Part shown: piece by piece, positions 34,442 to 46,285 of the stretch
Position numbering within the stretch: position 1 is the first letter of the stretch
How the letters are laid out: each line of letters opens with the position of its first letter
Origin: Cordia subcordata
Lineage: Eukaryota > Streptophyta > Magnoliopsida > Boraginales > Cordiaceae
DNA length: 64,000 nucleotides
Assembly: GCA_028554755.1 (NCBI GenBank)
Contig: JAPTOF010000020.1
Location: 6,329,001 to 6,393,000, forward strand
Reading direction: 5' to 3'
Notes under the pieces: generated by a model
The model's input: only the letters and a program-made list of their open reading frames with translations
The model's database searches: none
What the model was told of the DNA's origin: nothing
Position numbers and translations under genes: made by a program

Positions 34442-34600
34442 ATATGCATATGCAATACTTAAGTTTGTCTTCTACTATAATTGGATGCAAGACAATACAA
34501 AAATAATTATACCAAATTATATAATTTTATATAAGAGGATCGAAGTTACGAGATAATCAAATCATTTAAAAAAAATATAAGGAGTCTAGAGGTCCCATCA
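32715..34600. repeat. Duplicated 3' flank, copy C (genes absent)
   Basis: Third copy of the stretch after the plus-strand membrane genes: TAACCTTCTAGTAGACTAG at about 32756, the exon-like patch at about 32942, the conserved 130-bp block at 33588-33700 and again at 33908-34056, then the tail matching 7021-7600 including AAGGAGGATTAACAATT at about 34192. No trace of the membrane gene precedes it. The block duplication inside this copy is specific to it. Confidence 0.75.
32942..33100 (+). pseudogene. Exon-like patch shared by flank copies A and C
   Basis: After an acceptor-like TTTATCTAG the frame reads DGTPKSEPASWKINSF...VGKVISIPVKG for about 45 codons. Copy A (from about 6140) has the same start but a 3-base insertion and later stops. 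I do not recognise the peptide. It may be a leftover exon of a gene that was duplicated with the flank. Confidence 0.25.
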
Positions 34601-35333
34601 CCAGTTTTTGCTATGGTAATAATATATAATTCCATAATTCCGTACAAGGTTTGCCGTTAGAAATAACTAAATATGATTGAGCTACATTTCTCGTGGCCCA
34701 AAAAGTTTTCAGTTTGTTGTCTTTGTATATTTGTTGTACCCACTACTACTGGGAAAAAAAAACATTTATTGGGGACTAATTAACTCTTGAAAATGTAAAT
34801 TGGTGCCATCTGTGGCTTTTATACGGAAGGTTGATGGAAGGTAAAAAGTGTATTTGAGACTATTAAATTTTTTGAAGTCTAAAGTGAAACACTTGTGGCT
34901 TTAAAGAAGGTTTTTTTTTTTTTTTTTTGGGGTGTCGCTTTAAAGAAAGGTTGATTGTTGGAACAAATATTGGTTCCAAACAGCAATAATAACGATTATA
35001 GTGATCGCATAGTGCGCTTAATTAGAGATTCTATAATATTTTTCAATGCAAGCTCATGAGCCATGTGATGAGAAGAAATCGTAGCTCATTAGTAGTACAT
35101 TTTGTTGGAGATTTATATGTCTGAAGTTGTAGCAAAAAATTACTATTAATCCCCTTTAAAAAAAAAAAGACAAAAAAACTGATGAGCCATGTTGAACCAC
35201 AAATAGCAGTACACGATGCACGCCTTAACTGAACTAAAACATAAATCAAGAAGTATCAGCACACCATGAAATTTATACTTTTTAAGTGAATGGAATACAA
35301 TATTGCAATTAAAGGAACAACACAACAACAACT
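34601..35333. other. Intergenic, nothing recognised
   Basis: Contains a T-run at about 34911-34928. No convincing gene. Confidence 0.35.
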
Positions 35334-35342
35334 TTCCCAATA

Positions 35343-35721
35343 GGGTAAATGACCTATTTGGTCCCTTATTTTTTACCCTTTTGATAATTAAGTTCCTTAT
35401 TTTTAAAAGGCAACAATTCATTCACCTATCTTTACAATGACGCTGCTAGTCCCAAACTGAAAAAAGTTAAAAAATTAGAACTAATATTGTTACAAATAAC
35501 AAAGATAAAGGACCAACAACGTCAAAAATTTTAAATATAAAGATTAATATAGTTACAAATTACAAAAATAAGGGATTAAATATTATTTTTGATATTTTTT
35601 AAATTTGAGACTAAAAGTATCACTAATTGCAAAAATATAAAACTAAATTATTATATTTTAAAAATAAATAACTTAATTATCAAAAAAATTAAAAATAAAA
35701 AACCAAGTAAGTCATTCACCC
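35343..35721. mobile_element. Mutator-like MITE, 9-bp target duplication
   Basis: A 379-bp element flanked by a perfect TTCCCAATA (35334-35342 and 35722-35730). The ends GGGTAAATGACCTATTTGGT and (reverse complement) GGGTGAATGACTTACTTGGT continue as long inverted repeats. No coding capacity. Confidence 0.9.
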
Positions 35722-35730
35722 TTCCCAATA

Positions 35731-36389
35731 TTTGAATATTTAGCTAGAAGACAAAGGATGGTAGGGCCGAAGTGTCTTTTGGAGCACCTTGTGGCCAATC
35801 ATTGCAACCGAAGACCTCTAACATTTTTGTCCACAATGGAAAGAAATAATATATATGTTGGGTCTAAAATGTTGTTGTTCAGAAGAATGTTGGAGACCCT
35901 GTACAATATATGTTTAGGGTTTCTCGTTCTGCTAAAAATTTGCATTGCATTATCGCCATTCTCATCAGTCAATTTTTTTTGTTTTTTTTTTTTTTGGGGG
36001 GGGGGGGTGGTGTTGGTCCTATTTATATAAATGATCGCGTGTTGAAAAACTTCAGTTTGTCCAACATGAAGGAACATAACATTTTTCCATAATGGACTTG
36101 TCACTTTCTCTAAATTATTATTTAGCCATACATAATAACACATCCCATTTTATGGTTATTACCCTTTTGCTATATACACCAGCTTCTCATTAGCCACAAC
36201 GTGATGACAAACTTGAGTGCATATACCAAATTGTTGTCAACACTTTGTTTTCCTAACCGCAAGCAAGGTCGGCATGTGGCTTATACACAAAGCTGTTTCT
36301 TTAAGCATTTCAATAGGCTTAAAAATTGTGATAGTGGCATTCTCTTGCAAAATCAGATTAGCTCATCTGATCATGACGATCTTGACTAA
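35731..36389. other. Intergenic with low-grade open frames
   Basis: Slightly less AT-rich than its surroundings, with several 60-115-codon frames on both strands that overlap each other and match nothing I know. A TTTTTT-GGGGGGGGGG junction lies at about 35980-36007. A decayed gene fragment is possible. Confidence 0.25.
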
Positions 36390-36652
36390 TAGTGTGTTTG
36401 GAATGATCTAATTTTAAGATACTTATCCTATTTAAATTTGGAGATATCTTTTAATATTTAAAATATCTTATTATATGTATAATGCATTTTATAGTTATAA
36501 AAAATAAAATAGGATGGATTGTTTATTTCTTATAAGATAAAAAGTATAGTTTGTTTGAATTTTTAAAGGATTCATGATAAGACGTCTTAAATCTTATAAA
36601 ATTTTCCTTCATTTCAATAAGATAAGTATCTTAAAATAAGACTATAATAAAT
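36390..36652. mobile_element. MITE family B, copy 2
   Basis: Starts TAGTGTGTTTGGAATGATCT and ends with TAAGTATCTTAAAATAAGAC as the inverted counterpart; the right end is eroded. Confidence 0.65.
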
Positions 36653-36703
36653 AGAGCATAATATATTTCACTAGCTTACTTAATTTCTTTGTCTTTTTTT
36701 AGT

Positions 36704-37410
36704 GACGTGCCCCTTGCATTGCTTTCTTGGTCGATCAAGTATGCTAAAGACATCGTTCTGCTCAAGTATTACTTATTAAATTTTGTATTATGATCTTGAT
36801 CGTGGGTTTGAGGTCCAGAGTTTATCTTTATGTTTGTCTTTTTTTTTTTTAAGTTGATTGCTTTTGAGACGTACTTCTAGCTCTCTGTAACAAAGTCTAT
36901 TAGGGTATTGACTAATTCATGCTATGGGCTAACTTTTTGAGATGTGCCCCTCGCTCTCTCGGTCGATCAAGCATGCAAAAGACATCGATCTGTTCAAGTA
37001 TTACTTATTAAATCTACGATTACGATATATCCTAATCGTGGGTTTGAGGTCTAGAGTTCATTTTTATGTTTATCTTTTTTTTTGTTTTTTGTTTTTTGTT
37101 TTTTTATGTTAATCGCTTTGAGACATACTCCTAGCTCTCTGTAACCGGGTCTAGGCTATTTGACTAATTCATGCCATGGGTTAAATTTTTGAGACGTGCC
37201 CCTCGCACTCTCGTCAATCGAGTATGCAAAAGACATCGAACTGCCCAAGAATAACTTATTAAATCTACAATTACGATCTTCATTGTGAGTTTGAGGTCAA
37301 CAATTTATCTTTTTATTTATCTTTTTTTTTTTTTTTATGTTGATCGCTTTTGAGATGTACGTACTCCTAGCTCCCTTTTATCGAGTCTATTAGGGTATGG
37401 ACTAATTCAT
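36704..37410. repeat. Tandem repeat, 3 units of about 240 bp
   Basis: Units start at 36704, 36941 and 37193, each with GA(C/T)GTGCCCCT, then TATGC-AAAGACATCG, CTTATTAAAT, GTGGGTTTGAGGTC, a long T-run of varying length, CTCCTAGCTC and GACTAATTCATG. Units are roughly 85 percent alike, with length differences mainly in the T-run. Confidence 0.85.
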
Positions 37411-38985
37411 GTTAATTAAGCTTCCTAGAAATTGCCTCTTTTTTTTTGGCGATTAACTGAAATGGAGTATTTGAGCAACCTGGAAGACGTGAGCAAGTGA
37501 CGCATGGGGACAAAAGGAGTTACTAATGGTGGCACCAAAGATGCTTTGAAGTTGACAAGATGGTGCTTATAGCTTTTTTGGCATTAGGTTCATATTCAAA
37601 AGTGATTGAAATTGTTCAGCACTTCCGTAATGCCATTGTCGAGTATTCACAGTATATGGTAGTGCCTCATGCCATGACATTCGATTTGGACAGCTTAGGT
37701 ACAAGTCATGTGGTTCTTACAACATCAAACGTCCTCATCTTAATGATAAGTCCGATTAAGAAAAAACTCCCAACAAATTATATAATTAAGACGATGCTTA
37801 CCTTATGCAGCCGCTATTTTGTCCATCTTAATCCAATGATGTCATCCACAAATCAATTTCGTGAGAATTACAACTTAACACAAAGTCGCAAGCAACATAG
37901 AAATTACACCGCTTAGATACAACATTATCATACAAGGTTTTAAGTTTTCTTATATGGTCGAACGCATCTTAAAGTTCAGGTATAACTACATGAATAAACT
38001 AGTACAAACTCGTTAATTTGAGATTCTTTTTGAACGGTATGGAATCTAACAACAGTTATGAAATCGTTGCATTTATCCATCGTACATCTATGAGTGCAAA
38101 ATGTGGCAACAACTATGCATGATTCTAAATTGTGGTACTACGTAATGTAGAAGAGATAGCGATTTTCACCTAAGAAAATATTTGTTGATTACAAATACAT
38201 GGCTCAAGTTAAAAGGAAAAATCGTAGGTGGGAGATTCATGTCCGTGCGTGGCATTTGACCACTGGCGCAGCAGAGCAAAAATCAACACATAATAAACAA
38301 TTAAAAGGTGGTTAATTAAGAAACTTCTCAGAAAAATCCCAGACTTAAAAAAAACCTAAACTTTTTTATCCACTTTCTCAGTGGACTAAAACCTTAATGA
38401 TCATTACGTAAACCAAGGAGTAACATGCGTGCAAGTTAATATTTTTCTATGATCACCTTATCTTGTTAATTATTATAATCACAAGTTAGCATAGTGTGTT
38501 TTTAGGTCCAAAAAAAAAAAAACAATGTATGATGAGACTAGTGAAAATTTTATTAATTGTATATATTTTTTTTGCTAGGCTAAATTTTTTTATTAATTGT
38601 TGTAAAGACAATAGGGTCATATAATACTCTAGAGACTACTATATTTACTATTTAGAGAGTAATATATTTAATGCTGTGATTAAAAAAATTAAACCGAAGA
38701 GGAAAGATGATGATGCAAAATGATGATGAGCTTATCCCATTTGAGCCAATCACAAATGTGATGACATCATGAGTGATTAGAAAGAACAGGAAATTAAAGA
38801 AATGTGGGGTTGTTTTCAGTTGGGGAGTTGGGAGGGAGGAAGTGGACACGGGGCATATATCGTACAGGTGATGGTACAAAAGAAAATTAAGCGCATGCAC
38901 TGTAGAAACCCTTTTTTTCTCTCTTCATTTTTATCATGAAAAAGTCTATTAAGATAAGATCACGTTAAATTCAGTACAAGAGTTA
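37411..38985. other. Intergenic with one unassigned frame
   Basis: A 118-codon plus-strand frame at 37560-37916 lies in sequence with more balanced composition and could be part of a gene (IEIVQHFRNAIVEYSQYMV...), but no family is recognised and no start context supports it. The rest is AT-rich spacer. Confidence 0.25.
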
Positions 38986-39155
38986 CCATGAATCTCCACA
39001 AACGACTTAATATAACTTGAAGTTGGACAATTGATCTTTGTGAGTAGAAAATATAGATTTAGATGAGTGACCATGAGTCTCCACAAATGACCTAATATAA
39101 CTTGAAGTTGGACAATTGATCTTTGTGAGTAGAAAATATAAATTTAAATTTAAAA
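38986..39155. repeat. 85-bp tandem duplication
   Basis: CCATGAATCTCCACAAACGA at 38986 recurs as CCATGAGTCTCCACAAATGA at 39071; the copies differ at only a few positions and diverge near the end of the second. Confidence 0.9.
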
Positions 39156-39452
39156 CTTTTATATAATACAAGACGTTGTTATTCAATCACTCCGTTAATT
39201 TGTCAAAACCTCGAAAAGGTGCATAAGATGGGGTGACCAATGTTAGCTCAGAATTCTGCACGAGGAATCAGTGGTGTTTTTAGAGCAAAAGGGAATAAGC
39301 AAATTGGCATATTCTTGGCCTTTATCCTTCTGTTCTATGATTTTATATTAATCTACCAAACTATCAACTTGCAACTTGCAGTGGTGCGACATGGCCAGAT
39401 ACATTGTAAGCCAAGCTAGCTGTAGCTCGTGAAATCGACCATATAAATATGA

Positions 39453-39503
<51 letters not shown>

Positions 39504-39971
39504 CACATTCCTTTTCAAGTATCCTAAAAGGGTCACATTAGCACATGACAACTCATAATATATTGTTAGTCTTATGTATTAATTTGTCATGTATTATTAT
39601 TTAGTTAATTTCTATCATTCATATATAGTTTTTTTAACTTTTGGATTTTATTGTCAATCTATTATTAGTTATTAAAACAATGTTTATTTGTAAAATTTTA
39701 AAAGTTTCATGATTAGATTCATCTATTATCAAAAATAAATAAATGTAACTAAAATTTTGTATCAACTATTACAGATAAGTCAACCTATACAAAGTACAGG
39801 ATACACCACTAGCAAGTAATAAATATTGCAAACTTTTATAAAAATGAAATTCTATTTTTATCCTTTCTCCTCTAAAGTAGAATACTATTTCTTGATGAAA
39901 GTATGCAAATAAAATTGCACATATTTAATAAACTGATTAATGACTTTGTGAACTAAAATATCATAAAAGTA

Positions 39972-40011
<40 letters not shown>

Positions 40012-41253
40012 ACATTATCTCACGAATTCAAGATTAACCAATATTAATGATCATGTTCATATCTTTAATCCTTGAACATAAGCACTTTGGTGGTATAATA
40101 TTATTTCCTAGACGTATAGGTATATACATGCCGTGTTAAATGTGCACAAAGAGATCTCATTGGTCCTTAAGCATGTCATGCCACTAGTCTATATAAGTGT
40201 GCTATTCCTAATCAAAAAAATTAATGAAATTGACCTTCAAAAAAATAAAAAAGAGAGAAAAGAAAACTTGAGTCAATAGCATTGTGCCACAAGGTGTATG
40301 TGATGAAGACCCTTCTCTACACGTTTCTATTAGCTCCTGCGATTTTTTCTTTTCCAAAAGTTTTTAGCAGCCACTCGTTTGGTTTTATAAGTGTTTGAAT
40401 AATAGTAGGTTGTTAGTGCTTTTATATTCCGTATTTTGTATGAGACTGTATTTATTTTTCTTAAAAGACAAATTTAATCATAAAAGTTTTACAAATAGAT
40501 CTTATTGTAAGTATTATAGTTGACTGACAGAAATAATAATGTACATAAATAATAGATAATATATAATAGATGAATAATTATTAATGTATTAAAAGTAACT
40601 ACTTAAGTTGAAATGACATATTTTGAAAGTAAGAAAATTTTTATATATTTATATATAGAGTAAATAGCATATTACTCTTTAGTAATTTAATCAAAGGGCA
40701 CAAAATTTTTTTATAATTTCAAAATTAACTAATTACCTCCTTGTATTTTTAAAAAAAAAGTATGCACGTAATCTCTTGCTGTCTCGTTTCCATCCAATTC
40801 ACAGAAATTGCTATGCACGCGTGTTAACTAGGAGTCTAATACTATACAACCCATCTGAAAAAGATTATTCTGGACCAAATTAACCTCAATATATATATAT
40901 ATAGTGAGTGAAATGGTCTCTTCCTAATTGCCGCAATAACCCTTGTTTACTTGTGACTTTCTACACTTATGGTTAACATGAGGCTTGTCAGTCGTGATGA
41001 TTTTTTTGTGCGTTCCTTTTCCTTTTGGCCCATTTTACGTTATCCAAACATGGTGTTCTTGGTATGAGGCTTCGATGGTTCTTCTGCAAAGTCTCTTTTT
41101 TTTTTTTTTTTTTTACGTTGTTTTGTATCCATGGCGTTGCTCCATTATTCTCTTTACATATTAAACATATCCGAGCCTCATTTTGTTTAGAGCCTATATC
41201 CCAGTCTAAAAAAGTTGCCATTTCTGTGACTTACATGAGAATTTTAACTTTTC

Positions 41254-41256
<3 letters not shown>
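39156..41256. other. Intergenic with TA microsatellites
   Basis: TA tracts at about 39462-39506 (followed by CA) and 39977-40006. A Helitron-like tail (ACAGGATACACCACTAGC) near 39795 lacks the expected T after CTAG. No gene seen. Confidence 0.4.

Positions 41257-41303
<47 letters not shown>
41257..41303. repeat. (TTA)n microsatellite
   Basis: About 15 perfect trinucleotide units. Confidence 0.95.
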
Positions 41304-41304
<1 letters not shown>

Positions 41305-41477
41305 TTGATATAAAATTGTTCAGCTCTCGATTTTTTGAGACCCCAATGTTAAATTGCAGGAACAAAAACAAGATGATGAGTTTGGTAATCCATTTGATTT
41401 TTTAGGTTAGGAACTTTCTGAACAAAGGTTAGGGTTCCCAATTTAGATTATCTCTACTTAGGGATGAAGTACATTAG

Positions 41478-41508
<31 letters not shown>

Positions 41509-41781
41509 TGATATAAGCGGCATTAAAGTTATCTATTGACTGCCATTAGTTTTTCTTTAAGGAAAAAAAAAAGCAAAAATGAGGAGAGTACGCATACTTC
41601 TTAACTATTTAAAATAGGGTGATCACACATAATTTTTAAAAAGGCGATTGATAACTAGTTTTAAAACTATAATAAAGAGATTTTGTACACTTTGGCCAAA
41701 CCATTGGAGGATAATATAATATTTACTTTTGTAAATATATATATGTAATACATATATATGTAACATACATGTATACTTATA

Positions 41782-41828
<47 letters not shown>

Positions 41829-43760
41829 TAGATGTGAATCCCTTGTACCGTCAGAAAAATATTCTAATTATCTTGTCATGGCTACATGGATATATAGTAA
41901 AAGATAATTATGCAAATGACAAGTTTGTTAGTACTAATTGGGAAAATTTTCTTCCTTCTTGGCTTTGTGAGGTCAAAATTCATGGGCCAATGGCGATGGG
42001 GATGTCGTCGGCGGGTGTTGGAAAAACCAGGTATAGTCTCCTGCTTTCAATTCCACTGGGAGAAATGGCCATTAGTCCAACCCCCCCACACACACAAACA
42101 CACACTGATTCCAAACATGAAAAATAATGTAATAATAAAAAGCAGATGTGTTGCGTGCGTGTGGAGAGAACGAGCTTGAAGTGACAGCCTAAGCCGATAG
42201 CCACTTAAGTGGCAACCCCCACACCCTCCCACTTTGATGTACTCTGAATTGAAACAACACCATGTCAACATCTGTCATGCCACCATTGTCTCCCGCTAAT
42301 CTCTTTTATAATGTTATAATTAAAATTTAATAATTATAAAATATAAATAATTTTTATATTATATCAAAAAGCATAATTTTTTAATATATGTCACATATTA
42401 TCATTTTATTCCTTTTTTTTTTTCATTCCACAAAGTACTTACTTTCCCGGTCCACCTAAACACAACTATTACCTACTCTAAATTTGTTTAATCAGCAATT
42501 AATAATATTATTTTCATTTAAAAATAGCATTAAAAAATTTTTGTTACCTTTTTACAATATCAAATTATTTTCTAATTTGATTTTTGATTTTCCCAATTTA
42601 AATTATTTATTTAATTATTAAAAATCTTTCATAAATATTTTAAATGTTTTATTCTATTACTAAAAATCTCCCATAAAAGCATTATTAATATTGACAACTT
42701 AGTGAGAACTAAATTTTAAAAAGTATGTTTATATTTTATCCAAACATTAGAATGTAAAAAAATTAAATATCAATAATAAATAGGTCATTGAAAACACATA
42801 CTTTTGTAGTGTATCGGACGGTGTATACTGTAGTTGACCATTGTAAAAAAAAATTCTCACTCGTCTCTACTGACAATGTATCTTGACAATGTCTAGTTCT
42901 ATACTCAGATCATCTAACTCACTTAATAAGATAAGACATAATTTCATTGGTTAGCCGTAACAAATTAAAAGATAAACACAATAATAACAATAATCCAATA
43001 CATGAATCTGGATGACTAGAATTCAGAATGTTAAAAAAGGGTCGGGCCACTAGTCAAAGAAAAATCGCATCAAACCTTATATAAGTCGTTTTCTAATCTA
43101 ATCAGCAACTCTAAAATACCATTCTCTTCTTTATAAGGAGGAAGTTGACCTGATTGAAATTAACAGAAGAAAGCAAGACTGCTTATCCAAAATGACATAA
43201 AACTTCCTAATTGTTATGTTGAAATTTTGCATCGAAGTAAAAAATTCAAAAGAATAGTTTTTTTATTTTTTATTTTTTGCCTGGTGGCTTGTATAATTCA
43301 TTATTCACAATATAAAATTTTATTTTCAGGAATAACGGAAGGGACCAAGGTTCATTTTGACAAAAATCGATCTTTTTGAAATATCTATATAATGGTTGTT
43401 CTCGTACACAAAATAATATTAGGATTTACGGAAGGTCAGCAAAATAATGTTCTTATAATTTTGGGGGGACCTAGATGAAGTTTTCTAAACTTGGGGGACG
43501 ACGAATAACTTGCCTTTATAGAAATAAATGAGGGATATTGATCGTTGGTAACTTTTTCTTTTCCTTTTCTATAAGAATTAGTAGTTGATCTTTGCTTATC
43601 CTGATGATAAATCGATGACAAATGCTATAAACTAGTCCTTTCAAGAGAATATTCTAGGCGAAAGATGCTATAAAATTAAAAGTTCTATTGTATTTACCTA
43701 TATAATATATTGTATATAGCTGCAAATTATATTCTGTACTTACAAGTATATTTTGCAAGG
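41304..43760. other. Intergenic, little recognised
   Basis: TA tracts at 41480-41509 and 41779-41824. 41900-42300 is less AT-rich and has overlapping frames of 75-97 codons on both strands (including SSAGVGKTR, a chance P-loop-like string), none convincing. 42300-43700 is AT-rich spacer. Confidence 0.35.
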
Positions 43761-43764
43761 TGTA

Positions 43765-43910
43765 CCTGTCCATTTGTCCAGTACTCTACAACTATTTATC
43801 TAGTACCCCACAAATGTTTATCTAGTACTCTATAATTGTCCAGTAATTATTTGTTCAGCACTCCACAATTATTTGTCTAGTATCCCATAACTGTTTATTT
43901 AGCAGTATAC
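43765..43910. repeat. Degenerate 22-bp minisatellite
   Basis: About six units close to CTGTTTATCTAGTACCCCACAA, for example CTATTTATCTAGTACCCCAC then ATGTTTATCTAGTACTCTAT then TTATTTGTCTAGTATCCCAT. One unit carries an 11-base expansion. Confidence 0.8.
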
Positions 43911-44211
43911 CTTATACTGTGTATCTATAGGCAGATGATATAAGTTTCCATATAGCTTATGAATGTAAGGATGACCTAAACTCATTACCAAATTACCTTT
44001 ACTTGTGGGGAATTAGTTTTTTTTCCTTTTTTTTTTGTTTTTGAAGAAGCCTTTGTATCCTAACGCACATATTTAATTTATTCAGAGTTATGGAGGGGGG
44101 GGGGGTGGAAAAGTTCAATGAAGATGCACCTTTCCGCTAATCAAATAGAACTAGCTAGGTACCATCTTTGCTTTACCCCGTATTCCTCCTTTATTGTGCA
44201 TTTTATTCTTT

Positions 44212-44548
44212 GGGAAAATTATACAAAAAGTCCCCAATGTTATCATATTTTTTCAAATTAGTACCTATTGTTTGAAAAAGTACAAATTAATCCCTATTAT
44301 TTAAAAAAGTTCAAATTAATCCTCAATGTTTCACAAAGTCATTTAAACTAGTCCCCAAAATGAGTAAAGCCAAAGGGACTAATTTGAACAAGATTATAAA
44401 ACATTGAGGACTAGTATGAATTTTTTCAAACATCAGGGACCAATTTAACTATATTTTGAAATATTGAGGATTAATTTGAACTTTATAAAATAATAGGGAG
44501 TAATTTAAAATTAAACGACAACTTTAGGGACTTTTTTGAATTTAACCC
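44212..44548. mobile_element. Mutator-like MITE, 9-bp target duplication
   Basis: A 337-bp element flanked by a perfect TTATTCTTT (44203-44211 and 44549-44557). Inverted ends: GGGAAAATTATACAAAAAGT and (reverse complement) GGGTTAAATTCAAAAAAGTC. The interior contains repeated ATTAATCCTCAATGTTT-like units arranged as inverted halves. Confidence 0.9.
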
Positions 44549-45479
44549 TTATTCTTTCATAAGTCAAAACTTATCTTCTATTATGTCATCTGAAGATTTC
44601 GAATACTTAATTTATCATTATTTAATTCTTCACGCATTTTATTTGGCTCTTCGCATTTTCCTAAAAGCAAGAAATCAAAAATAATATTTAGAATAAAGAT
44701 TCAGAGCACAAACCATGTACATATCAAGGTTTTCATTTTTAAGCTATCATTTTCTTATATTCTAATTCTCGTAGAATTAGTTAACTTTGTCTCGTCAGAC
44801 CGTTTGTCACCCATACATCTTAGACGTAATTTTCAGTATGTATATCATCTAAATTAGTTACTTGACAATACTATTGGATACACTTTTTCTTAAGGCTCCT
44901 AATATGATTAAGTACTTATATCTTAATTTAGATCAAATAACATATAATTTACTCAAGAAAGAAGGAAATCTCAAATGGAGCAATAAGAATTGGATGGACT
45001 AGTCATATATATCAATGAGGGCTATTATTGAAAAAGAAAACTAACGATAAATTAAATGAATTCTCATGAGCATCTACTATAAGCGAAAACATCTATTTTC
45101 AACCTAAAACCCTTATAGAATAATCAAAAATAGTAAAATAAAATCGTGTAGAATTGCATGTCCAATACCTTTTCGTTCCCTTAGTTATGTACCTACGGTG
45201 ACAATCAAATATTTGGTGCTTTGCACTTGGAGACTAAAAATCAAATAAATAAAACAAGTATCTTATGTTAGTGATGACTAATTATATTGTATCTCATTAT
45301 TGAGGCAAGCTTAAAATAGTTAATTGATTAGAATCTCATTGAACTAGATAAGGATAACAAAAGGTCGCTCATATAAATGCCCTTACCATTATATAATTTC
45401 TTTGCAATCTAGAATTTTGATTACCAGCACTTAAAGGTCGGATAAAATATCAAATACACTCAATATTTTGATTAAAAAA

Positions 45480-46285
45480 TTGATTAAAATACATTTTATT
45501 CTATTATATTTCGCAAAACTTGCATAACATGCTTTGTGGTTTCAAAACTCGCTAATATTCCCTGTAATTTAAAAATTATTGCAAATTAATCCCTGTAGTA
45601 TTAAAATTGATATATATTCCTCAATTGATTTCAAACTCAATATGATGCATATTTCTACCCTCTTATTTTATACTCACAGAGGTCAATGTACAATGTTTTT
45701 AAAAGCACAGGAGGTATCAGTGAGTTTTGAAATTACAAGAATTTTGTACAACTTCGACAAAATATAAGGGATAATGTATTTTACTCTTGAAGATTTCAAG
45801 TTTGAACTTATGTCTCCTATTAAAAGCATGTTACCCCTCTTATGATTGTCTAATTAACTGATTAGCTCCAAGTATTTTAAGACTTACCACATTGCCTCCT
45901 TGTGTTTTTCAAAAGGTGGCATATTATCTCCTGTGATTTATTTAGTTAGATAATTACTCCCCTGTGGCTAGTTTAGTTAGTTTATTGTCCCTTATATTTT
46001 TAAAACTTACCACATTATTCCCTTGTAACTTTCTCAAAAGTGCCACAAGTGTTTCTTTTTTTATTATCTAACTGTGTTTAGTTGAAAATAAAAGTATAAA
46101 AAATGTATAACATGTTTTAATGCTCATAAATACACACACCAAAAAAAAAAAAGACACTTATAATGCAAAAATAAATTAATTTGAGCACAAACGACAAGGT
46201 AGAAGATTATACGTCATCTTTTAAAAAGCACATGGAGGGTAATGTGATAAGTTATAAAACACGGGAGGAGTAACATGCCTTTTAC
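45480..46285. mobile_element. Two adjoining fold-back elements
   Basis: 45480-45790: ATTAAAATACATTTTATT...GTTTCAAAACTCGCTAATATT is matched inverted by the right half ending GATAATGTATTTTACTC. 45820-46285: AAAGCATGTTACCCCTC...TTGCCTCCTTGTGTTTTTC is matched inverted by the half ending GGAGGAGTAACATGCCTTTT. Both resemble the fold-back interiors of the Mutator-like MITEs; no clean target duplications found. Confidence 0.6.

Noticed and set aside
39755..39815. Possible further Helitron 3' end (CACTAGC)
   Set aside because: CTAG is followed by C rather than T and no stem-loop precedes it.
41980..42127. SSAGVGKTR resembling a P-loop
   Set aside because: Single short match in a frame ending in a CA-repeat-derived tail; no other ATPase motif and no start context.
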